DNA from: Clostridiaceae bacterium
Lineage (GTDB): Bacteria > Bacillota > Clostridia > Saccharofermentanales > Saccharofermentanaceae
Length of the DNA stretch: 35,064 nucleotides
Assembly (NCBI GenBank): GCA_012523365.1
Contig: JAAYIQ010000126.1
Span: 1 to 35,064 of the forward strand
Direction: 5' to 3'
Under the pieces are notes generated by a model. The model saw only the letters and a list, made by a program, of their open reading frames with translations, did no database searches and was not told where the DNA came from. How positions within the stretch are numbered: position 1 is the first letter of the stretch; every line of letters begins with the position of its first letter. A program made the translations under genes and the position numbers. This document shows, piece by piece, positions 27,953-35,064 of this stretch.

Positions 27953-28704
27953 ACCGTCTCCTTATTCTTTTCCATTGCGCAATGGATCAATATCGCGGTA
28001 ATATTATCGGGACCTCCGGCCGCATTGGCCGAATCGACCAGTTGGCGAACACAAGAGTCCAGATTCTTGTGTCTTTTTAATATCTTGCGAATCTGTTCTT
28101 CTTCGACATAGCCGTAAAGGCCGTCCGTACACATCAGGATCAGGTCTCCCTCAGAAATATCAAACGAGTAGGTATCCGGCTTCATATATTCGTTAACACC
28201 CAAAGAACGTACCAGAACATGCCTTTTGGGGTGAGTCTCTGCTTCCTTTTCGGAAATTGAGCCCATATCAACCAGCTCCTGTACCAAGGTATGGTCAATG
28301 GTCAGACGTTCGAGCGAACCGCCGTGCAACAGATAAACGCGGCAGTCACCGATGTGAGATATGTAGAGCCTCCAGTGCCTGAAAACGGCCAACGTCAGCG
28401 TGGTTCCCATTCCCCTGTACTCCCGGTTGTCCAAGGACTGAAGATACACGCGCACGTTTGCCTTCTCGATGGTTTCCTGCAGGATCAACTCGACATCCTC
28501 AACCGATCGGGCCTTTTCCAATTGCTGAGGCAAGGCGGAAAGTGCAAATTCCACGGCGGTTCTGCTGGCAATCTCACCGACCGCATGGCCACCCATACCG
28601 TCCGCCACGACAAACACACTGCTGTCCCCCACGCTGAGAATGGCGTGAAAGTCCTCGTTCTTTTCGCGAACCATACCTTTGTCTGTCGCACTGGCATATC
28701 TCAT
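27949..28704 (-). CDS. PP2C-family Ser/Thr phosphatase
   Basis: 251 aa; DKGMVREKNEDFHAIL, VFVVADGMGGHAVGEIAS, YRGMGTTLTLAVF, SHIGDCRVYLL, LMCTDGLYGYV, GGPDNITAILI. Confidence 0.96.
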   Translation of the reverse strand: MRYASATDKGMVREKNEDFHAILSVGDSSVFVVADGMGGHAVGEIASRTAVEFALSALPQQLEKARSVEDVELILQETIEKANVRVYLQSLDNREYRGMGTTLTLAVFRHWRLYISHIGDCRVYLLHGGSLERLTIDHTLVQELVDMGSISEKEAETHPKRHVLVRSLGVNEYMKPDTYSFDISEGDLILMCTDGLYGYVEEEQIRKILKRHKNLDSCVRQLVDSANAAGGPDNITAILIHCAMEKNKETV

Positions 28705-29744
28705 ATTTTATCGTTCTCTCCGAGGCTTCTGCGCAATTGACCGCACGCCGCCATAATATCCGTTCCCATTTCTCTTCTTACCGTAACATTCATGCCCAGC
28801 CGCTCAAGTTCTCCCCGAAAAGCAACGACCGTCGAAGGCTTACTTCGAAGAAACGGGCATCCGGGAAACTCATTGGCAGCGATCAGGTTCACATGGGCAT
28901 TGATGCCGCGAAGTAAAGCCGCCAACTGTCGAGCGTCCTCGACGGAGTCATTCACACCGTCCAACAGGGCATACTCAAAGGTAATCCTCCTTCCCGTCTT
29001 CCTAACATATTCCCGTGAGGTGCGGATCAGAGAATCCAAAGGATACGCCCGATTGATCGGCATCAGCCGGTTTCTTAATTCATCCGTCGCCGCATGCAGG
29101 GAAACCGATAGATTCACCTGCTTGTCGACACACATGAATTCTATCATTTGAGGCACCAGTCCGCAAGTTGATATGGTAATGTGCCGAGCGCCTAAATTCA
29201 AGCCTTTCGGCGAGTTGGCCATGTGAAGAAAAGAGATAAGATTGTCATAATTATCAAACGGCTCGCCGATTCCCATCACCACTACCCGCGAAACACGCTC
29301 GGATGTAATCTTTTCCGGAAAAGTTATCTGTGCGAGCATTTCACCCGCAGACAGGCTTCTCCCGAAGCCTGCATGAGCGGAAGCACAGAAAGCGCACCCC
29401 ATTTTGCATCCCGCTTGAGAAGATATGCATACCGAATTACCGAAACGATACTTCATCAGAACGGTTTCAATGCGATTCCCGTCGCCGAGCCGGAAAACGA
29501 ATTTTCGCGTGCCGTCGATTTCTGAGATCGATTCCTTTTCGAGAACAAAAGCATTCGTATCGAAACTTTTTTTCAACTCTTCGATGATCGTCTTCGGCAG
29601 ATTTGTCATTTCAGCAGGGTCCGTCACGCCTTTGTTGCACCACGAAGCAATTTGTTCCGCTCGAAAACGGGGAAATCCCCGTTCTTCGGTCCACTTCTCC
29701 CAAGCCTCGGCAGTCATGTCCAATATAAATCGACTCTCACTCAT
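28701..29744 (-). CDS. rlmN: Dual-specificity 23S rRNA/tRNA (adenine-C2)-methyltransferase
   Basis: 347 aa; radical-SAM motif CISSQAGCKMGCAFCASAHAGFGRSLSAGEMLAQI; VVVMGIGEPFDNYDNL; ITISTCGLVPQM; NLSVSLHAATDELRNRLMPIN. Confidence 0.96.
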   Translation of the reverse strand: MSESRFILDMTAEAWEKWTEERGFPRFRAEQIASWCNKGVTDPAEMTNLPKTIIEELKKSFDTNAFVLEKESISEIDGTRKFVFRLGDGNRIETVLMKYRFGNSVCISSQAGCKMGCAFCASAHAGFGRSLSAGEMLAQITFPEKITSERVSRVVVMGIGEPFDNYDNLISFLHMANSPKGLNLGARHITISTCGLVPQMIEFMCVDKQVNLSVSLHAATDELRNRLMPINRAYPLDSLIRTSREYVRKTGRRITFEYALLDGVNDSVEDARQLAALLRGINAHVNLIAANEFPGCPFLRSKPSTVVAFRGELERLGMNVTVRREMGTDIMAACGQLRRSLGENDKI

Positions 29745-31117
29745 ACGATCCGCCTCATTTTCGAAATAAAAAAACCGTCACATCCGTCCTCGTCGGGCAA
29801 TAGCAGGAGTCGGCCTTCCTTCGCTTCATTTCGGTGCCGCTCGGAAAAAGCCGGCTTTGAAGCGATGATTTCCGTTATTGGTTCAATGCGGAAATCACTC
29901 CGTTCGGCGAGAAATGCCGCGACCCGATTCTCGTTTTCATCCGGATTGATCGTGCATGTGCAATACATCAGACACCCGCCCTTTTTGACATAACGGGCAG
30001 CGTTTCTCAAAATCTCATCCTGAATCGGATATAGCGCCCGAATCCGTTCGTAACTTATCGTCAACCTTATATCCGGCTTACGTTTCAACAGTCCGAGCCC
30101 GCTGCACGGAACGTCCGCCAAAACAAGATCAAAACTCTCTTCCGGCCCGAAAACAGATGAATCGGGCTCTCTCGCGTCGGCAATTCCGGTTCGAATTGAA
30201 CGGATGCCTAGCCTTTTCGCGTTTTGTTTGACGAGTTCGAGTCGACTCTCGTTGATGTCCGTAGCAAGTATTTCCGCATCGTCGTTCGACAGCTCGGCCA
30301 GGTGACAACTTTTGCCGCCCGGTGCCGCGCACAGATCGAGAATACGATCTTCGGGCTTCGGATCGGTAATGATGCCGGCCAACATAGCCGCTTCGTCCTG
30401 AATCATAAATAGCCCGTCCCGATAAGCCTTCAGGGCATCCAGTGGCGTCCCCTGAAGCCGAAGCGTAAGCGCCTGATCGGAATATAACCCGATATCACTT
30501 TCGACTTCTTCCTCTTCCAGGAGCTCTTGTAACCGGTCCCGGGAACAACGAAGAGTATTCACGCGAGCCGTCACCTTCGCTTCTTCAAAAAAAGCTGCGG
30601 CGATCGATTCCGCCTTATCCTTACCGTACCACTTGATCAGAAGCCCGGCAATTTCACTGCTCATCGAAAACCGAACATCGGGCTTTGCCGTTCGAATGCC
30701 TGCTTTCAGGAAGTCGGCCTCTCCTGCGACCGCTCGAAGCACTGCGTTAACCAAAGCTTTCGCTCCGTGTCCGACACGCTTCGAGATGATCTCGACCGAT
30801 GTGTTGACAGCGGCATGATCCGGTACCGATCCGGAAAACAGAATCTGCCAAACCCCCATTCTTAATACGGTCCGAACCAACGGATCCAGCGATCGGATGT
30901 TTCCCTTGATCTTCAACCCGATGATGTGATCCAGCGTAAAAGTCCGCGCAATTACTTCGTAGAAGACGGCCGTAATGAAACTCTTGTCTCGCGAGGACAG
31001 GCCGGTCTCCGACTTGAATCTCTGCTTCAATACCAGTTGGGCGTACCCGCCCCTCTCGAACACATCGAAAAGCATTTCAAAGCAGATTTTCCTCGCCAAA
31101 AAGCCCTCCCGGCTCAT
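29741..31117 (-). CDS. rsmB: 16S rRNA (cytosine-C5)-methyltransferase
   Basis: 458 aa; NusB-like N-terminus; ILDLCAAPGGKSCHLAEL, VLADVPCSGLGLLKRKPDIR, LMYCTCTINPDENENRVAAFL. Confidence 0.95.
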   Translation of the reverse strand: MSREGFLARKICFEMLFDVFERGGYAQLVLKQRFKSETGLSSRDKSFITAVFYEVIARTFTLDHIIGLKIKGNIRSLDPLVRTVLRMGVWQILFSGSVPDHAAVNTSVEIISKRVGHGAKALVNAVLRAVAGEADFLKAGIRTAKPDVRFSMSSEIAGLLIKWYGKDKAESIAAAFFEEAKVTARVNTLRCSRDRLQELLEEEEVESDIGLYSDQALTLRLQGTPLDALKAYRDGLFMIQDEAAMLAGIITDPKPEDRILDLCAAPGGKSCHLAELSNDDAEILATDINESRLELVKQNAKRLGIRSIRTGIADAREPDSSVFGPEESFDLVLADVPCSGLGLLKRKPDIRLTISYERIRALYPIQDEILRNAARYVKKGGCLMYCTCTINPDENENRVAAFLAERSDFRIEPITEIIASKPAFSERHRNEAKEGRLLLLPDEDGCDGFFISKMRRIV

Positions 31118-32085
31118 TTTTCACCGCCGAAATGATCCGACGGCGCAAAATTATGCGCGCATTCACACGCTTCAAGCCTTTTGCAGGACTCCGGCTGAAT
31201 GCATCGAAGGAGAAGGGGAATATCTCCGCACATAACGGCGAGAACATCCTTGCGTGCGCAAACTACCGTTCCCGGTCTTAATTCAGCGCCGGTTTCCCGA
31301 AAAGCTTCGGTAATACTGTCCGGATCATTCGGTAAAGAGGATCGATAAATCTTCACTCTTTTACCCTTGAATTCGGAATATGCTCCCGGCCATTCCGCCA
31401 AGCCGCGGATTTGGTTATGAATCTTATTTGCGGGATCGTTCCAATCGATCAAGCCCTGCTCTTTGGTAATAAGGGGCGCAAAGGTTGCGAATTCATCATT
31501 CTGGGGAATCGGAGATATCTCTCCCCGGATATATTCGGGAATGGTTCGAACAATCAGATCCGCGCCGAGTTCGGCCAAACGTTCCGTCAACTCGGGTGCG
31601 CTTTCCTCCGGGCCGATCGGAATGGACGCGCTTCTCAGCATGGGGCCGTTATCAATCCCCTCATCCATGAGCATCACCGTGACGCCCGTTTCACTTTCTC
31701 CGTTCAGGATTGCCCATTGAATCGGAGCCGCCCCCCTGTATTGAGGCAGGAGTGAGCCGTGCACATTCAGACAACCGAACGCGGGGATCCCGAGGATCGA
31801 CGGCGGAAGGATCTTGCCGTACGCGGCGGTAACGATCATATCGGGGTGTAATTTCCCGATATCGATCAAGACGCTCTCGTCTCGCATGCGATTCGGTTGA
31901 AACACCGGAATACCCAGAGTTTCCGCCGTTACTTTCACGGGCGGCGGAGTCAGTTGCATTTTACGGCCGACCGGTTTGTCCGGCTGAGTAAAACATGCAA
32001 CAATACGAAAGCCGGAATCGTGAAGGCGTTCCAGCACTACGGACGCAAGTCGGGGAGTCCCCATGAATATGATTCGCTCGTTCAA
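31114..32085 (-). CDS. fmt: Methionyl-tRNA formyltransferase
   Basis: 323 aa; IIFMGTPRLASVVLERL, ACFTQPDKPVGR, VTAAYGKILPPSILGIPAFGCLNVHGSLLPQYRGAAPIQWAILNGESETGVTVMLMDEGID. Confidence 0.97.
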   Translation of the reverse strand: MNERIIFMGTPRLASVVLERLHDSGFRIVACFTQPDKPVGRKMQLTPPPVKVTAETLGIPVFQPNRMRDESVLIDIGKLHPDMIVTAAYGKILPPSILGIPAFGCLNVHGSLLPQYRGAAPIQWAILNGESETGVTVMLMDEGIDNGPMLRSASIPIGPEESAPELTERLAELGADLIVRTIPEYIRGEISPIPQNDEFATFAPLITKEQGLIDWNDPANKIHNQIRGLAEWPGAYSEFKGKRVKIYRSSLPNDPDSITEAFRETGAELRPGTVVCARKDVLAVMCGDIPLLLRCIQPESCKRLEACECAHNFAPSDHFGGEK

Positions 32086-32546
32086 TCCTTCTCTTCCTGT
32101 TCCACGACCTTGTCGATAAAAAGTACTCCGTCGAGATGGTCGTTCTCATGACAGACACAGACCGCAAGGATCCCTTCCGCCTCCAACTCAAACGTCTCGC
32201 CCTTACGGTTCAACGCGCGTACTTTCAACCGCTCCGGCCGCTTAACACACCCGGATCGGCCGGGTACCGACAAGCAACCTTCCTCACTTAATACTTCTCC
32301 CTCGACCGATAAGATCTCGGGATTAATAAACTCGATCAGACCGTGCTCGTCTCCGACATCCACAACAAACACTCGTCGTAAAATACCTACCTGCGGAGCG
32401 GCCAACCCGATCCCTCTACCCTCATATTTCATCGTCTCGGCCATGTCATCGAGAAGAATGCACAGTTTGTCGTCAAACCGGTTCACCTCACGCGCTTTCT
32501 TACGAAGGACCTCGTCTCCCACGGTCACTATTTCACGAAGAGCCAT
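32082..32546 (-). CDS. def: Peptide deformylase
   Basis: 154 aa; GIGLAAPQVGILRR, EEGCLSVPG, CHENDHLDGVLFIDK. The last motif is HENDHLDG in place of the usual HExxHLxG pattern, which it satisfies. Confidence 0.96.
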   Translation of the reverse strand: MALREIVTVGDEVLRKKAREVNRFDDKLCILLDDMAETMKYEGRGIGLAAPQVGILRRVFVVDVGDEHGLIEFINPEILSVEGEVLSEEGCLSVPGRSGCVKRPERLKVRALNRKGETFELEAEGILAVCVCHENDHLDGVLFIDKVVEQEEKD

Positions 32547-32698
32547 TCAATTATCCTCTTTCTTGTCTTTATTTCTTCGGGAATAAACCCGTACACTCAT
32601 ATTCTCACACCGACAGATTATCACAAATGAAGCGTTCAAGGTACCCCGGACGATCGGGTCGACGGCAAAACGCTCGAGAAATCCGACGCAAGCAAAGA

Positions 32699-34930
32699 TC
32701 AGTACGGGTCAATATCGGTGTGCATGGAATATTCCTTGTCGGAGAAACGCGCGAGAACCTTATCGTACAACAAGGAAAGCGCGCTTTTATTTTTTGCCTT
32801 GATATTGATCTGGAATCGGTAGCGATCCCGAAGCTTATAAACCGCCGCCGGACCGGGCCCGAATATGCGGAATAGCCCTTCCGGGGCGGAATCGGCACAT
32901 TCGACCAAAAAGGCCTTGATCTCAGACGCCTGACGAGCACCTGAATCCTCATCCCTGTTCGAGAGAATCAGGCTTCCGAACGCCAGAAACGGCGGATAAC
33001 CGAGCCGCTTTCGATACTCCAACTCTTTCTCAAAGAAGCCCTTATAATCCGAAGCCGCCGCGTAAAGAATAATCTCATCCTCCGGTTGATACGTCTGGAT
33101 GTATACGCTTCCGCGCTTCTCGCCTCTGCCCGCCCGGCCCGACGCCTGGGTGATGAGCTGAAACGCGCGCTCACCGGCCCGAAAATCGGAAGCGCGAACC
33201 AGCATGTCCGTGTTCATGATGCCGACGACGGTCACGTCTGGAAAATCATGCCCTTTTGCAATCATCTGAGTGCCCAGAAGAATATCGGCCTCCCTGTTTC
33301 GAAAAGCGTTGAGAAGCCGCGCATGCGCTCCCCTGCCTGCAGTTGTGTCCTGATCCATTCGAATGATCCGGCTTTCCGGAAACGCTGATTTAACGGCTTC
33401 CTCCAATTGTTGTGTCCCGATTCCGATCTTTCCCTGAAGCGTACTTCCGCATTCCGGACACGCCTCCGGGACCTTTCTTGCAAACATACAGCTGTGACAG
33501 ATCAAAATCGGTTTGCGCCCCGGACGCGGAGAATGAAGTGTCATCGCAACCGAGCAATGCGGACAAAGAATCGTGTTCCCGCATGAACGACAAAGAATGA
33601 AGCTTGAATAGCCGCGCTTATTCAGAAATAGCATGATCTGATCGCCCCGCTCGAGCGCTCGACTCATCTCGGATCGGAGCTCAACGCTCAACAGTGAACG
33701 ATTGCCTCTGATCAGTTCATCTCTCATATCGACGATGCGTACCCTCGGCATCACCGCCTCCTTAACCCGCTCCGGCAACTCCAGAAGACGCGTGAAACCG
33801 GTGACCGCCGAGAAATATGTCTCGATCGCCGGCGTCGCCGAGCCGAAAACCAACCTCGCACCGGTGATCCTCGCGCGCATCCGTGCGATATCCCTCGCGT
33901 GATATCGAGGATGAGTTTCCGACTTATAGGAAGTGTCCTGCTCCTCGTCGACGATAATCATGCGCAGATTTTGAACCGGCGCGAAAACAGCCGATCGTGC
34001 ACCAACGACTACGCGTGCTTCTCCCTTACGGATACGATTCCACTGTTCATATCGCTCGCGGGGCGTCAACCGGCTGTGTAGTACCGCCAACACATCGGGG
34101 AATCGTTCTTTGACCCATCGAATCATCTGAGGAGTCAAAGAGATTTCGGGAACCAGGAAGATCACGCTTCCACCGTCCGCGACGATCTCCTGAGCACACC
34201 GGAGGTACACTTCGGTCTTACCGCTCCCGGTTACACCGAAAAGAAGACACTCGCCCGGACTGCTTTCGGACATAATATAATCGATCGCCGTTTTCTGATT
34301 CTGCGTTAAGGTCGGAACCTTTGAAATTTCCGTTTCGTCTTCACAGACTTCATCCGTTTCGCATGTTTCAATTGATTTTCGGGTGCAAATCTCGATCAAG
34401 CCCCGTTCCTCCAGTGTTCGAATCGGGGACCGTGACACCGAAAGGGCGTTCATGATTTCAGTGACGGGAATTTCGCCGGCCTCGAGCAAAAGCTCCAAAA
34501 CGCGTATCTGCGCGAGACTGGAAAGCTCGTTCTCGGACAAAACGGATATCGCGCGTTCTTCGTCACAAACGCAAGCGATTTTGTGGGTTTTCGCCTTGTG
34601 GTCGGAAACAACGGACGGAACCATCAGACGGACCGCATCACCGTGCGTACACGAGTATCTCGACCTGATTTTGGAAATCATCCCGATCTGATCGTCACGT
34701 AAGACAGGCAGGGGATCGACGATCTCTATGATCGACTTCAAACGATTCGAAAACTCGCTCTTCCCGGCAACGGAAATAATCAGGGCGACTTCCGTGCGGT
34801 TACCTCCGCCGAAGGGCACACGAACATATTGTCCCGGCAAAACCTGCTCTTCAAGCCCGGTCGGAATAAAATAATCATATTCACGGTCGGTACGGCGTAC
34901 GCTGTCCCGTAAAACGACGGTTGCGATCAT
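32699..34930 (-). CDS. priA: Primosomal protein N' (replication restart helicase)
   Basis: 743 aa; LLFGVTGSGKTEVYLRCAQEIV, VDEEQDTSYKSETHPRYHARDIA, zinc motifs CRSCGNTILCPHC..CHSC..CPEC, GTQMIAKGHDFPDVTVVGI, QLITQASGRAGRG. Confidence 0.97.
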   Translation of the reverse strand: MIATVVLRDSVRRTDREYDYFIPTGLEEQVLPGQYVRVPFGGGNRTEVALIISVAGKSEFSNRLKSIIEIVDPLPVLRDDQIGMISKIRSRYSCTHGDAVRLMVPSVVSDHKAKTHKIACVCDEERAISVLSENELSSLAQIRVLELLLEAGEIPVTEIMNALSVSRSPIRTLEERGLIEICTRKSIETCETDEVCEDETEISKVPTLTQNQKTAIDYIMSESSPGECLLFGVTGSGKTEVYLRCAQEIVADGGSVIFLVPEISLTPQMIRWVKERFPDVLAVLHSRLTPRERYEQWNRIRKGEARVVVGARSAVFAPVQNLRMIIVDEEQDTSYKSETHPRYHARDIARMRARITGARLVFGSATPAIETYFSAVTGFTRLLELPERVKEAVMPRVRIVDMRDELIRGNRSLLSVELRSEMSRALERGDQIMLFLNKRGYSSFILCRSCGNTILCPHCSVAMTLHSPRPGRKPILICHSCMFARKVPEACPECGSTLQGKIGIGTQQLEEAVKSAFPESRIIRMDQDTTAGRGAHARLLNAFRNREADILLGTQMIAKGHDFPDVTVVGIMNTDMLVRASDFRAGERAFQLITQASGRAGRGEKRGSVYIQTYQPEDEIILYAAASDYKGFFEKELEYRKRLGYPPFLAFGSLILSNRDEDSGARQASEIKAFLVECADSAPEGLFRIFGPGPAAVYKLRDRYRFQINIKAKNKSALSLLYDKVLARFSDKEYSMHTDIDPY

Positions 34931-34954
34931 GAGGATCCTCCTCGTTCCATTCTC

Positions 34955-35064
34955 TCACAGCAAGGAAAAAAGGTCTATCTGAACCGTTTCCGGAAGATGA
35001 TCGAGAATACCCGACGCCGCGAGTTTCTCAAGCGCTGACGGTCCGATCCCGCTTCTGATCAGGA
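34955..35064 (-). CDS. polC: 3' end of DNA polymerase III alpha subunit PolC-type (partial)
   Basis: My minus-strand translation to stop at 34955-34957 gives LIRSGIGPSALEKLAASGILDHLPETVQIDLFSLL*, resembling PolC C-termini (LEK..G.L..LPE..QLSLF) with a clamp-binding QxxLF motif. Confidence 0.7.
   Translation of the reverse strand, partial: LIRSGIGPSALEKLAASGILDHLPETVQIDLFSLL

Noticed and set aside
32547-32698. priA-def spacer considered as a small gene or ncRNA (ORF 32605-32952 overlaps priA)
   Set aside because: The ORF is out of frame within priA, has no recognisable motif, and no clear structured RNA was seen.

Overview
This looks like a chromosomal housekeeping segment from a low-to-mid GC Firmicute, probably Clostridia. 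That placement is inferred from gene content and order; no database was searched. Almost all genes are on the minus strand. In transcription order (high to low coordinate) they are: polC 3' end, priA, def, fmt, rsmB, rlmN, PP2C phosphatase, PASTA Ser/Thr kinase, rsgA, rpe, thiamine pyrophosphokinase; infC-rpmI-rplT, SpoU/TrmH methyltransferase, two single-RCK TrkA/KtrA-like proteins, a TrkH/KtrB transporter; aconitase, citrate synthase; uvrA, a zinc-finger ClpE-like AAA+ unfoldase; a DUF975-like membrane protein and an FAD-dependent dehydrogenase; tRNA-His, tRNA-Gln, tRNA-Lys; and finally a secreted dockerin-bearing glucosaminidase followed by a membrane-anchored cohesin-like protein. Plus-strand genes are argJ, tRNA-Glu and a PLP aminotransferase. 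I saw no mobile elements, CRISPR arrays or defence systems. The best candidate for something under-described is the adjacent cohesin-like/dockerin gene pair at 1-3673, which could be a cell-wall-hydrolase docking module. Secondary leads are a PASTA kinase with a C-terminal InlB-like repeat domain, an infC leader with a readable terminator/antiterminator switch and a probable AUA start, and a split-RCK potassium uptake operon.
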